Source: Herbinix hemicellulosilytica
GTDB lineage: Bacteria; Bacillota; Clostridia; Lachnospirales; Lachnospiraceae
Direction of reading: 5' to 3'
Assembly (NCBI RefSeq): GCF_002904165.1
Contig: NZ_CVTD020000017.1
Coordinates: forward strand, 166,137-230,136
DNA length: 64,000 nucleotides
The position numbers and the translations under genes were made by a program. Below are positions 53,692 to 62,906 of the stretch, in pieces. The notes below the pieces were generated by a model. That model worked only from the letters and a program-made list of their open reading frames with translations. It made no database searches and was not told the DNA's origin. The first letter of the stretch is position 1. Each line of letters starts with the position of its first letter.

Positions 53692-54294
53692 TTATGAAAA
53701 TACTTTAACTCTTGATTCCAAAGGTGCAAAGTCTTTCTCACCGGGTTCGCTTGTGGGAGCTCCAAAAGGCATCTGGGCAATAAGTTTCCATTTCTTTGGC
53801 AAGTTCCACTTAGCCTTTACCTCATCGTCAATCAAAGGATTATAATGCTGAAGGGATGCTCCGAAACCTGCACCCTCAAGGGCCAACCAAATAGTATACT
53901 GCAGCATACCAGAAGACTGCAAAGACCAGACAGGGAAATTATCCTTATATAGTGAATACTGATTCTGAAGGTTTTCAATAACCTCTTCATCTTCGAAGAA
54001 GAGAACGGTTCCGTATCCGCCTTTAAAACCGTCAATCTTTGCATCGGTAGAAGCAAAGGAATCGGCCGGTACAATCTTTCTTAAAGTTTCTCTTGTAATC
54101 TCCCACAGCGCATCATGGTTTTCTCCTAAAAGGAGGACTACCCTGGCACTTTGGGAATTAAAGGCAGAGGGTACATATTTTACGGCATGCTCAATAATTT
54201 CTCTTATCTCCTGATCCGAAACCGGAGATTTCTTTTCTATTCCGTAATAGGAGCGGCGTTTTTCCATCAGTTGAAACAAATTCATATCTTTCAT
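53692..54294 (-). CDS. Nitroreductase family protein
   Basis: A 200-residue FMN-dependent oxidoreductase of the nitroreductase family, Frm2/Hbn1 (fatty-acid repression) type, with MEKRRSYYGIEKKSPVSDQEI, YVPSAFNSQSARVVLL and GFGASLQHYNPLID. It likely reduces quinones or nitro compounds at the expense of NAD(P)H. A MarR regulator is divergent; a palindrome spans both promoters, so MarR probably represses both in the absence of a toxic inducer. Confidence 0.93.
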   Translation of the reverse strand: MKDMNLFQLMEKRRSYYGIEKKSPVSDQEIREIIEHAVKYVPSAFNSQSARVVLLLGENHDALWEITRETLRKIVPADSFASTDAKIDGFKGGYGTVLFFEDEEVIENLQNQYSLYKDNFPVWSLQSSGMLQYTIWLALEGAGFGASLQHYNPLIDDEVKAKWNLPKKWKLIAQMPFGAPTSEPGEKDFAPLESRVKVFS

Positions 54295-54432
54295 CGTTCA
54301 TACTTCCTTTCTATAATCAAATATCGGTTTTATTATTGGTTTTAATGCAGATTATATATTCATAAACCTACTTTTTATACATTCATATATATCCTGTGTT
54401 TAATAATATCAAATTGAATTGTTTACAATTAT

Positions 54433-54498
54433 ATTTTACACTTTATTTTCTTTTTGTCAATATCTTTTATTGACATTTTTTAAATAATTGTATAAAAT
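54433..54498. promoter_or_regulatory. Divergent promoters of nitroreductase and MarR genes with shared operator
   Basis: Plus strand: TTGACA 54470-54475 and TAAAAT 54493-54498, spacer 17. Minus strand: TTGACA 54455-54460 and TAAAAT 54433-54438, spacer 16. The two -35 boxes form the inverted repeat TGTCAATA-N5-TATTGACA (54455-54475). A second palindrome AATTGT-TT-ACAATT lies at 54417-54430, near the nitroreductase start point. Confidence 0.7.
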
Positions 54499-54564
54499 TT
54501 AATTGCGCGTTTACACTATATGATGGCGACGTATTTTAAATATAAAGATAGGAAGGTTAAAATT

Positions 54565-55056
54565 ATGAGTACTCAGTCAAATATGGAAGAATCCAATAAA
54601 TATGACATACTCAAACTGGATAATCAGCTCTGTTTTTCCCTTTATGTTTGTTCAAAGGAAATAATTCGAAGATACAAACCGCTTTTAGACCCATACGATT
54701 TAACTTATACGGGATATATTATTATGATGGCTTTGTGGGAAGAAGACAATATCACCATAAAAGCCCTGGGAAAAAAATTATACCTGGATTCCGGTACCCT
54801 CACTCCTCTTTTAAAGAAAATGGAAGCACAAGGGTATATAAACCGTAACCGCAGCAAGGATGACGAGCGGAATGTATATATAAGCCTCACAGAAAAGGGA
54901 AAGAAGATGAAAGAAAAAGCCCTGTGCATACCGGAGCAAATGATATGCCTTTTGAAACTTGACCCGAAAAAAGGGATGCAGCTTATAGAAGAACTAAAAA
55001 AAATAATCCGGATATTATCCGAAGCCGATAACGAAAACACTGTTGACCAAAAATAA
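54565..55056 (+). CDS. MarR-family transcriptional regulator
   Basis: A 163-residue winged-helix regulator. LCFSLYVCSKEIIRRYKPLLDPYDLTYTGYIIMMALWEED is the dimer and first-helix region, and LDSGTLTPLLKKMEAQGYINRNRSKDDERNVYISLTEKG is the recognition helix and wing. The cysteine near residue 30 (LCFSLYVCS) is at the place used by OhrR-type redox-sensing regulators, so an oxidative-stress role is plausible. The ATG at 54565 has AGGAAGG upstream. It is divergent from the nitroreductase. Confidence 0.93.
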   Translation: MSTQSNMEESNKYDILKLDNQLCFSLYVCSKEIIRRYKPLLDPYDLTYTGYIIMMALWEEDNITIKALGKKLYLDSGTLTPLLKKMEAQGYINRNRSKDDERNVYISLTEKGKKMKEKALCIPEQMICLLKLDPKKGMQLIEELKKIIRILSEADNENTVDQK

Positions 55057-55080
55057 ATGTGAATAGCTTTATAAAATAAA

Positions 55081-55128
55081 AAAAGAGCCTTTTATAAAGA
55101 ATACTAAAACTCTTTATAAGGCTCTTTT
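55081..55128. terminator. Terminator after the MarR gene
   Basis: AAAAGAGCCTT with AAGGCTCTTTT, inner TATAAAGA/TCTTTATA, followed by TTTTTTAAC. Flanking A- and T-runs make it bidirectional; it may also end the ABC transporter operon. Confidence 0.85.
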
Positions 55129-55142
55129 TTAACAACTCTTTA

Positions 55143-55220
55143 TTAAATTGTAAGAAGAGCTAACAGGATTATCGCATATATAGCGATATGACCTATTTTT
55201 CTATTATTATATATTTTCAT
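55143..55220 (-). CDS. Possible 25-residue membrane peptide after the ABC permease
   Basis: A short frame overlapping the last 14 bases of the permease gene encodes MKIYNNRKIGH followed by a hydrophobic stretch with IAIYAIILLALLTI. A basic front and one membrane helix recall small regulatory membrane peptides. There is no good ribosome binding site; translation would rely on coupling. Hypothesis only. Confidence 0.25.
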   Translation of the reverse strand: MKIYNNRKIGHIAIYAIILLALLTI

Positions 55221-57858
55221 TTTTTAATGTATCCAGAATATTTTCGCGGCGAATTTTTCTCATGGAATACATCATAGATACAAATACCACTAAAAATACA
55301 CTAAATATGCTTATGAATATGCTTTTTACAGGAATAAAAAATCTTATATCCACTCCTTCCGTCATACTTAAATAAATAAGATAAGTAACACAAATTGACG
55401 CCGGTATACCATATAAAAGGGCTTTTAATCCATAGAATATACATTCATAATTTAACATTTTGTTAAACCCACTGTTTGTTATACCTACTGACTTTATCAT
55501 GGCAAATTCCCGTCTTCGCAAATTTATATTTGTACTTATGGTGTTAAATACATTTGCTATTGTAATTAATGACATAAGAACAATAAACCCATAGGCAAAA
55601 ACATTTAATATAGTAATGATATTTCTGTTATCCTCCACCTGTTCTGCTATATTAAATATATCTGTTGTATCAAGGCCAGCATCGGTCAGGATTTTTTTTA
55701 TGTCCTCAATCACTTCGGCAGGTTTATCCGCTTTAAAGTACATATAAAATACATTATACCAAGGTAAATTTTTGACACTGCTTTCGGTATTTTTTATTAC
55801 CTCATCGTCAACAATCAATAAAATACTGTTTACAGGGCTATATTCCGAAACCCCAATAGGCACCGTATCGGCAAAAGCTCCTATCACAATGGTTGCGCCG
55901 TTTAAATTATCAACTTGGGAAGTATCTGACTCATTGTAATCAATTTTAGAATAATCATATACAGTAATAGTTGTTTCATCATGCTTTTTAAATATATTTG
56001 AATTAATATATCTTCCCTCATCTTTACTAAAATAATGCTGTTTATCGACTGCTACTGCAGTAATCTCATCCGAATTTAAAAACTTTTCCTTATTAAGGCC
56101 CAACACGCTTATATAGTCTACAAATGTATTATGGTCAACGCTATATACAATGATATTAATCTCTACATCGTCTCCGTCGTTATAGCCATATTCAAGCATT
56201 CTGGAATAAAAGGACGGTTCAACCTGGTCTTTAGATAGTGCAGCATTCCAAAAGCTGTTTCTTATAATTGATCCGTCTTCTATACCGTCTAAGTTGCAGA
56301 TATTTTCAAATGCCAGTAAATGATTTTGGCTTAAAACATCATTTTTATATATAGTATAAGATATATCATAGTTATAATCTTCATATACATTCTCCACACC
56401 CTTTGTCAGATACATGGAAAATGCTGATGTACTTATAAATAGCAATACGCTGATAAAAAGGGAAAATACCGTACTGCGATAACGCTTTCTATTGCGTTTT
56501 AAGTTCTTTAAAGCAATATCTCCTTCAATTCCGAATATTTTTCTTGTCAGAGCAGAAGTCTTAACTTTCTTGGCGGTTAATTTAATATCCATGGTCTGCC
56601 TAACCGCATCCATAGGTGATATCTTCTTAGCTCTTCTGGCAGGAATATAAGCAGATATTAATATGGTAATTATACTTACAAGTGCCGCAACTATAACAGA
56701 GGCTACCGAAACCGATAAAGACAGTTCTACCGGATAACGTTCACCGAACATTCTGATAAAATTATCCCTAAGCAAATATAAAGTTACCCCTATTCCAAGG
56801 ATACCTGAGCCTATCCCTAAAGGTATGCCTATTGAGCCTATAACTAAGGCTTCATACAAAACAGAATTTATCAGTTGCTTTCTTGTGGCACCTACACTTG
56901 AAAGCAGCCCAAAATGTTTCCTTCTTTCACTTACAGAGATGGAAAAAGAGTTATATATCAGTGATACGGAGCCTACCATTATTAATACCATAACGATACT
57001 TGCAAGTCCGTATAATACCTTGTTAAATCTGTCTATATTGCTTATTCCCATATATCTTAAAACATCATCATTATATATGACGCTTTCAATATTATATTTT
57101 TTAGAAATGTCATTTTCGAAATCATAAACTTTCCTTGGGTTTTTAAGTTTTAAATAGACGGATATCCGTTCATTTTCTTCAAAAGTTATGTTTGTTTCGT
57201 CCAATCTGGTAATTATACTGTAACCCGGAGCCGAATAACCTTCTAATTCATAAGGAAGCCGTTTGCAGATACCGACTACGGTAAATTTTCTTGTTCCCGT
57301 AATTTTTAACTCTTCTTTTTCCCCTTCATCTTCGAAAGTAATAGGATTATACTGATTTAACACATACCCGTCCAAATAGCGCAGCCCCAGCTTTAGTTCA
57401 ATTTGATCACCGATCTTATATTCCACCCCGCCGTTGGATAAGACATGCTCGGAAATTAAAACTTCATCACCATTTTCAGGCAGTCTCCCCTCAATTAAGT
57501 ACAACGGCAAGGTATCCAGTGCTTTTTTGTCCAATTCCATAAGATAAAGATATGGTTTATATTGATTTATTCCTCCAGTTAAATAGGCATAATATCCTTC
57601 CTTAACAAGGGATATTTCGGCCACTCTTCTATCCTTTATTATCTCATTGTAAGCTTCTGAATTATTTAAACCAAACATTATATGCCAGTCACCGATTTTG
57701 GCAATTGAATAGTTTACTATATATTGCTGTATGCTTGATGTAAAGGCGGTAACTGCTGTAATCATAGCCGCCGATAAAATAACTCCGATTATGGTTACTA
57801 TAGTCCTGGTTTTATTCTTTATTAAACTTTTTAAGGTGATTTTATTCATTATATTCAT
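55207..57858 (-). CDS. FtsX-like ABC transporter permease
   Basis: An 883-residue membrane protein with two FtsX/MacB-type core regions and extracytoplasmic domains of some 200 residues each after helices 1 and the middle helix. SERRKHFGLLSSVGATRKQL and NLRRREFAMIKSVGITNSG are the family's cytoplasmic motifs. It pairs with the ABC ATPase just upstream (overlap 4 bases). Together with the sensor kinase it fits an antimicrobial-peptide or lipid-stress export module; the substrate is not shown. Confidence 0.92.
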   Translation of the reverse strand: MNIMNKITLKSLIKNKTRTIVTIIGVILSAAMITAVTAFTSSIQQYIVNYSIAKIGDWHIMFGLNNSEAYNEIIKDRRVAEISLVKEGYYAYLTGGINQYKPYLYLMELDKKALDTLPLYLIEGRLPENGDEVLISEHVLSNGGVEYKIGDQIELKLGLRYLDGYVLNQYNPITFEDEGEKEELKITGTRKFTVVGICKRLPYELEGYSAPGYSIITRLDETNITFEENERISVYLKLKNPRKVYDFENDISKKYNIESVIYNDDVLRYMGISNIDRFNKVLYGLASIVMVLIMVGSVSLIYNSFSISVSERRKHFGLLSSVGATRKQLINSVLYEALVIGSIGIPLGIGSGILGIGVTLYLLRDNFIRMFGERYPVELSLSVSVASVIVAALVSIITILISAYIPARRAKKISPMDAVRQTMDIKLTAKKVKTSALTRKIFGIEGDIALKNLKRNRKRYRSTVFSLFISVLLFISTSAFSMYLTKGVENVYEDYNYDISYTIYKNDVLSQNHLLAFENICNLDGIEDGSIIRNSFWNAALSKDQVEPSFYSRMLEYGYNDGDDVEINIIVYSVDHNTFVDYISVLGLNKEKFLNSDEITAVAVDKQHYFSKDEGRYINSNIFKKHDETTITVYDYSKIDYNESDTSQVDNLNGATIVIGAFADTVPIGVSEYSPVNSILLIVDDEVIKNTESSVKNLPWYNVFYMYFKADKPAEVIEDIKKILTDAGLDTTDIFNIAEQVEDNRNIITILNVFAYGFIVLMSLITIANVFNTISTNINLRRREFAMIKSVGITNSGFNKMLNYECIFYGLKALLYGIPASICVTYLIYLSMTEGVDIRFFIPVKSIFISIFSVFLVVFVSMMYSMRKIRRENILDTLKNENI

Positions 57859-58538
57859 TGTCTGATCACCTCATCTTTAGCTATTTTGCCGTCTTCTATA
57901 CTTATAATTCTGTCAGCCTGCAGGGCTATCCTTTCGTCATGGGTGATCAGTATTAAAGTCTGATTATATATCTGGTTATATAATTTTAATAAGTTTACAA
58001 TTTCCTCGCTATTCTTACTGTCAAGATTACCGGTCGGTTCATCCGCCAGCACAATAGCCGGGTTATAGATTAAAGCCCTTCCTATAGACACCCTCTGTTG
58101 CTGGCCGCCGGATAACTGATTAGGCAAATGTTTTTGCCTGCCTTTCAAACCCAAGGTCTCTATCAACTCATTCAAATGTTTCTTATCAACGGTCCTTCCG
58201 TCCAATAAAATAGGCAAGGTCATATTCTCCTCTACATTCAGTATAGGAATAAGATTGTAAAACTGATAGATTAAACCTATTTGCCTCCGCCTGAATATAG
58301 CCAATTGTGACTCATTTAATTTATAGATATCGGTTCCGTCTATATAAACTTTCCCTGAAGTAGGTGTATCCACACCTCCTATTATATGAAGCAGTGTAGA
58401 TTTACCCGATCCTGACGGCCCGATAACAGCCACAAACTCCCCTTTTTTTACCGAAAAGGATACATTATCAAGGGCGGTTACTGCTGTCTCTCCCTTCCCG
58501 TATATTTTAGTCAGATTTTCTACCCTAAGTATTTCCAT
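57855..58538 (-). CDS. ABC transporter ATP-binding protein (MacB/BceA type)
   Basis: A 227-residue ATPase with Walker A GPSGSGKST, signature LSGGQQQR and Walker B IVLADEPTG. The N-terminal VENLTKIYGKGETAVTALDNV is typical of LolD/MacB/BceA subunits that energise FtsX-like permeases. It starts the operon, downstream of the 11-bp repeat promoter. Confidence 0.96.
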   Translation of the reverse strand: MEILRVENLTKIYGKGETAVTALDNVSFSVKKGEFVAVIGPSGSGKSTLLHIIGGVDTPTSGKVYIDGTDIYKLNESQLAIFRRRQIGLIYQFYNLIPILNVEENMTLPILLDGRTVDKKHLNELIETLGLKGRQKHLPNQLSGGQQQRVSIGRALIYNPAIVLADEPTGNLDSKNSEEIVNLLKLYNQIYNQTLILITHDERIALQADRIISIEDGKIAKDEVIRQ

Positions 58539-58592
58539 AGGTTAACTTCCTTTCACTATCTAAAATTTCTTTAAACATTTATGTTTAATGTT

Positions 58593-58625
58593 ATTCTAAA
58601 GTCTTCAGATGACTTTCAGGTGACT
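58593..58625 (-). promoter_or_regulatory. Response-regulator binding repeat and promoter of the ABC operon
   Basis: Two exactly adjacent 11-bp direct repeats, TTCAGATGACT (58604-58614) and TTCAGGTGACT (58615-58625), read GTCA(C/T)CTGAA on the coding strand. They sit five bases before TAGAAT (58593-58598), a -10 box, where a -35 box is missing. One repeat per helical turn is the pattern bound by OmpR/PhoB-type regulators; the adjacent regulator is of that class. Confidence 0.6.
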
Positions 58626-58680
58626 GTAATTATTACAAAATTGTCATTTTTCATAAGTTAAGCAAATTAAACGCAAAAAA

Positions 58681-58709
58681 CCCACTACCAACTTTTACTG
58701 ATATGTGGG
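58681..58709 (-). terminator. Terminator of the two-component genes
   Basis: CCCAC/GTGGG stem with TTTTTTGCG after it on the minus strand. It separates the regulator-kinase unit from the ABC operon's own promoter. Confidence 0.7.
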
Positions 58710-58729
58710 CTTTCTGATTTTCCACTTTA

Positions 58730-59734
58730 TTAGATTACAGATTTATATAATTTAACGGTAAATGTACTTCCTTGTCCTTCCACGCTTTTTACCGATATAT
58801 CCCCGCCTTGTCTAAGGATAATACTTCTGGACATAGCTAATCCTATACCTACACTGTCCGATGATGAGTTCTTTCCCCTGTAAAACCTGGTAAAGATATA
58901 TGGCAGATCTTCCTTGGAAATTCCGACACCTGTATCTTCTATTACAATTTCACTGTAAAGGGGGTTGTCATTTACGCTTATTTTAAGTTTTCCCCCCGGC
59001 ATGGTATGTTCTATACAATTTTTTAAAATATTAAGCAGTGCCTCCCTCATCCAATGGGGATCACAGGTAATTATATTATCTTCCCCTGAAACACTTAAGT
59101 CTATTTCTTTAAGCTCCATCGGTATTAACACCGGTTCAACAGCAGATTGTATCAAATCTCCTGCTTTGATCCTTACCTGTTTCATTTCGATAACATCGGC
59201 ATCCAATTTTGAGATTGTTAATAGGGATGTTACCAACCATTCAATCCGCTCTAATTGAGCATATATTTGGGATGTGAATTGCTTTCTTTTGTCAGCCGGC
59301 AAATTTTCATCCTTCAATAAATCCACCATAACCATCATGGATGTCAGCGGGGTTTTCAGCTGATGTGATATATCAGCCATATGCTCTGACAGAAGAATTT
59401 TGTCATTTTTTAATTTTTCATTATACTCCGATAACATATTGGTAACTTTATAAATTTCGCTTTTTAATATACTTAGCTCACCTTCTTTGTTATCTCTTAT
59501 GTCTAATGAATATTCCCCCTGCTGTATTTTTTTTAAATATGCTGACAATTTTTTAATCTGGTTATACCGGTATAGGGTAAGGGATATGAAATACACACTC
59601 AATAATACGCCCTGGGCTAACAGCAGGATTCCGAATATTTTATTCGTCCGAAATCCAATAAGGGAAAATATAGAAATGGTAATTAAAGTAAATATAAGTA
59701 CTGTTCTGAATTCTTTATTCCTTAAAGCAATCAT
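58730..59734 (-). CDS. Intramembrane-sensing type histidine kinase
   Basis: A 334-residue kinase with two membrane helices (about residues 11-27 and 34-54) joined by a loop of only some six residues, so it has no external sensor domain. The phosphorylated His124 lies in ADISHQLKTPLTS; the ATPase domain shows the N box NILKNCIEH, the G1 box EDTGVGI and the FTRFYRG segment. This architecture is that of BceS-like sensors that read the state of an ABC transporter. It follows the regulator gene by 14 bases. Confidence 0.93.
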   Translation of the reverse strand: MIALRNKEFRTVLIFTLITISIFSLIGFRTNKIFGILLLAQGVLLSVYFISLTLYRYNQIKKLSAYLKKIQQGEYSLDIRDNKEGELSILKSEIYKVTNMLSEYNEKLKNDKILLSEHMADISHQLKTPLTSMMVMVDLLKDENLPADKRKQFTSQIYAQLERIEWLVTSLLTISKLDADVIEMKQVRIKAGDLIQSAVEPVLIPMELKEIDLSVSGEDNIITCDPHWMREALLNILKNCIEHTMPGGKLKISVNDNPLYSEIVIEDTGVGISKEDLPYIFTRFYRGKNSSSDSVGIGLAMSRSIILRQGGDISVKSVEGQGSTFTVKLYKSVI

Positions 59735-59748
59735 ACCGACCTAGCCTT

Positions 59749-60483
59749 TCAATTGATACTCCTGCTTTCTATCTGATAGCCCAAACCTCTGACAGTCTTG
59801 ATAATGTTTGGATTTTGCGGGTCATCTTCAATCTTTTCCCGCAGCCTTTTAATATATACCGTCAGGGTATTATCATTAACAAAATCGCCCGATACATCCC
59901 ATATATACTCAAGCAGCTGGTTTCTGGACAATATCCTGCCTGAATTCTGCAACAATGTAAGAAACAGCCGATACTCTAAAGCAGTCAAAAATATAATGTT
60001 TCCGTTCTTTATTACCTTGCCTTCTTTAAGATTTACTGTAATATTATCGATGGTTATAATATCTTCATTAATATTTTTATTTGCTTTGCCAGTTCTTCTT
60101 AAAACGCTTTTTATTCTTGAATGGAGTTCTCTGACACGGAAAGGTTTAGTTATATAATCATCGGCACCGATATCAAGCCCCATCACAATGCTGCCTTCAT
60201 CGTCCCTGGCTGTCAGAAATATTACAGGGATATCCCCCATTTTTTTTATTCGTTTGCATAAATCATAACCGTTGCCATCAGGTAAAGCTATATCAAGTAT
60301 AGCCAGGTCAAAGCTGGTCTTTCCTACTAAATCAATAGCCGATTTTACGTTGTAGCAACAACTTACCTCAAAGCCTTCCTGGGTAAGATAATATTCCAAG
60401 CCCTCAACTATAGCCTTATCGTCTTCTACTAATAACAGTTTAAACTTTTGTAACTGTGGTGAATTTGCAAATTCTATACTCAT
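59749..60483 (-). CDS. OmpR/PhoB-family response regulator
   Basis: A 244-residue regulator. The receiver has the acidic pair VEDD near residue 20, phospho-acceptor Asp64 in LAILDIALPDG and Lys in DYITKPF. The C-terminal winged helix contains ALEYRLFLTLLQNSGRILSRNQLLEYIW and TVYIKRLREKIEDDPQNPNIIKTVRGLGY. I start at the ATG with AAAGGAG upstream (60483) rather than the longer frame. It is likely to bind the 11-bp repeat upstream of the ABC genes. Confidence 0.94.
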   Translation of the reverse strand: MSIEFANSPQLQKFKLLLVEDDKAIVEGLEYYLTQEGFEVSCCYNVKSAIDLVGKTSFDLAILDIALPDGNGYDLCKRIKKMGDIPVIFLTARDDEGSIVMGLDIGADDYITKPFRVRELHSRIKSVLRRTGKANKNINEDIITIDNITVNLKEGKVIKNGNIIFLTALEYRLFLTLLQNSGRILSRNQLLEYIWDVSGDFVNDNTLTVYIKRLREKIEDDPQNPNIIKTVRGLGYQIESRSIN

Positions 60484-60701
60484 AAATGCCCTACTCCTTT
60501 TATTGTAAGGTCTCTTGCCCATTTATATCTATAGTATTCTAATTTTTTCAAACAATCAATATCCACATTATACATAAATACATATGAAATATTTGTCCGT
60601 AAAATTTATTGAATTGAGTACGCTTTGACGTGATAAGTAGGCAAACCAAAGTATTGTAAAAATTTATACAAAAATTTCGGATGAATTATCTTCAAAATAT
60701 T

Positions 60702-60729
60702 AAAAGAGTTTCTTAAACGAAACTCTTTT
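60702..60729 (-). terminator. Terminator overlapping the stop of the GH13 gene
   Basis: AAAAGAGTTTC/GAAACTCTTTT with a 6-base loop. The stem begins at the gene's stop codon and is followed by TTTAATATT on the minus strand. Confidence 0.65.
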
Positions 60730-62627
60730 TACACAATCCTGTAGAGATTTGCCTCATAAGGCCTTAATATATCTGATATATCATTGTAATTGGACAGAAT
60801 AAGCTGTTTGCTTTTATATTTGTTTGTACTTCTTTTTACGGGATATTGGCAAAGATTGCACTCAATAAGGAATGTACTGTCTTTGCTGCTTCTGATATAT
60901 GTAAATACATTTTTCTTCTTCTTATCCAAAATCTTAATATCTCCGTAAACAAAAGCTTCGTTTTCCTTTCTGAGCCTAATAAGTTTCCTGTAAAAATTAA
61001 GGATGGAATCTTCGTCTTTAAGTTCTGCTTCCACATTGATATTTTTATAATCGCCGCAAATCCCTATCCAGGGCGTCCCCGTGGTAAATCCCGCATTCTC
61101 GCTTGCATCCCATTGCATCGGAGTTCTGGAATGGTCTCTGCTGCCGCAAAGTACCTTTTTAAACGCCGCCTCTTCTCCTACGGAAACTTTCAGTTCATTG
61201 TATAAATTGATACTTTCCACGTCTCTCAAGTCGTCAATGGATTTAAAATCCCTGTTTACAGCTCCGATCTCCTGCCCCTGATAAATGAAAGGGGTCCCTT
61301 TTAGGGTGAGCTGCATCATGGCAAGGAGCTTCCCGAGGGCTTTGCGGTAAGCAGGATCGGGATTTACCTTTGATATCATCCTGGGATTGTCGTGGTTTTC
61401 AAAGAATAAGGACATCCAGCAATTATCCTTATAGTAATTTTCCATCCAGTCGATCATATATTCTTTATAATAGTTTAAATCATAAAGATAATCATCAAAC
61501 TTGGAATGTCCCGGTGTTTCCAAATGGTCAAATGAAAAGATCATATCAAGTTCTTTTCTGTAAGCAGCCGTAAGAAGCTTACTCATTTCCATTCCTATGC
61601 CCGGTGTTTCCCCGACGGTAAACGCATTATACGGTTCAAAGGCTTCTTTTTTAATCTCTTTCAAATAATCGTGAAGTTTAGGGCCGTAAAAATAATGCTC
61701 AACTCCGTAATAACCCATCAGTTGCCCTATTAATTCATTCCCGTCAGGCAAACCCTCTTTCTTTGAAATATAATTGATAACATCCAGCCTGAAACCGTCA
61801 ACTCCTTTGTCAAGCCACCACTTAATCATAGCTATGACATCCCGTCTTAGATCGGGGTTTTCCCAGTTTAAATCCATTTGCTTTTTGGAAAACAGATGAA
61901 GTGCCCAGGCATCCAGTTTGTCATAATAGTTCCATGCCGGACCGCTGAAAAATGAAGTCCAGTTATTGGGCGGGTTCCCGTCTTTATTGTCTGCAAAATG
62001 ATAATAATCTTTATACTTTTCGGACCCTTCCAGGGCTTTTTTAAACCACTCATGTTCATCGGATGTATGGTTTATAACCAGATCCATAATAAGTTTCATA
62101 CCTCTTTTATGGACTTCCTCAAGCAAATTATCAAAGTCCTCCATGGTGCCGAATTCTTTCATTATGGCATAATAATCCCTGATATCGTATCCGTTGTCGT
62201 CATTGGGTGAATCATATACGGGAGACAGCCAAATGGCATCAATGCCAAGATCTTTTAAATAATCAAGCCTTGAGCATATTCCTTTCAAATCGCCTATGCC
62301 GTCCCCGTCTGAATCCTGAAAACTTCTGGGGTATATCTGGTATATTACAGCCTCTTTCCACCATTTTCTCTCAAAATCCCCCTTTAAATTTTGAGGTACA
62401 TCCCGTTCACTGTTTAATAAATCTAAAATTGTAGCAAAAAAATCTTTGTCTATTTTTCCCTTAGTCAAGGATACCAGTGTCTTTATGCGAAGATTTCCTA
62501 TAAGAGGATTTGTAGCAAGTTTCCTGCTTTTATTAAGCTGAAGAAGAAGCTTATTGATTATGTCACGTCCGATTGGATTAGCGTAAATATCTTTTACCCT
62601 GCTGTTAAAATCCAGTTTTTTATTCAT
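60729..62627 (-). CDS. GH13 alpha-glucosidase (oligo-1,6-glucosidase type) with N-terminal extension
   Basis: A 632-residue glycoside hydrolase family 13 enzyme. The catalytic regions are LIMDLVINHTSDEHEWF, GFRLDVINY (nucleophile Asp), VGETPGIG (acid Glu) and FFENHDNPR (Asp-His). The domain starts at KWWKEAVIYQIYPRSF near residue 88. The first 85 residues (opening MNKKLDFNSRVKDIYANPIG, then NPLIGNLRIKTLVSLTKGKI) are an extra helical domain; a similar small domain occurs at the end of other glycosidases, from my recollection. It likely releases glucose from isomaltose-type oligosaccharides in the cytoplasm. Confidence 0.93.
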   Translation of the reverse strand: MNKKLDFNSRVKDIYANPIGRDIINKLLLQLNKSRKLATNPLIGNLRIKTLVSLTKGKIDKDFFATILDLLNSERDVPQNLKGDFERKWWKEAVIYQIYPRSFQDSDGDGIGDLKGICSRLDYLKDLGIDAIWLSPVYDSPNDDNGYDIRDYYAIMKEFGTMEDFDNLLEEVHKRGMKLIMDLVINHTSDEHEWFKKALEGSEKYKDYYHFADNKDGNPPNNWTSFFSGPAWNYYDKLDAWALHLFSKKQMDLNWENPDLRRDVIAMIKWWLDKGVDGFRLDVINYISKKEGLPDGNELIGQLMGYYGVEHYFYGPKLHDYLKEIKKEAFEPYNAFTVGETPGIGMEMSKLLTAAYRKELDMIFSFDHLETPGHSKFDDYLYDLNYYKEYMIDWMENYYKDNCWMSLFFENHDNPRMISKVNPDPAYRKALGKLLAMMQLTLKGTPFIYQGQEIGAVNRDFKSIDDLRDVESINLYNELKVSVGEEAAFKKVLCGSRDHSRTPMQWDASENAGFTTGTPWIGICGDYKNINVEAELKDEDSILNFYRKLIRLRKENEAFVYGDIKILDKKKKNVFTYIRSSKDSTFLIECNLCQYPVKRSTNKYKSKQLILSNYNDISDILRPYEANLYRIV

Positions 62628-62843
62628 CCTGTACCCCCCATAATATAACGTTTACATTTATAATAATCGCATATAATTATCATACTTCAAAGTTCCTGAT
62701 TAATCAATTGTCGAAAATATAGGGCTTTAAAACATTAAAAAAATATAAAAACTATAGGCAAGGAAAATAATATGCCCCTTTTTAAAGCCGTTTCACCAAC
62801 TGCTAAAGTATTGAACTGCTGTCATTTAAATTTAATAAAAAAG

Positions 62844-62880
62844 CAGCTTACATGGATGAATAAATGTTCCACATAAGCTG
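62844..62880 (-). terminator. Terminator of argC
   Basis: CAGCTTA/TAAGCTG stem with inner TGGA/TCCA, and TTTTTTATTAAA following on the minus strand. It lies 26 bases past the argC stop, which suggests that argC is monocistronic or the end of its operon. Confidence 0.8.
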
Positions 62881-62906
62881 TAATTTTGCTTATCATAGAA
62901 TTATTT

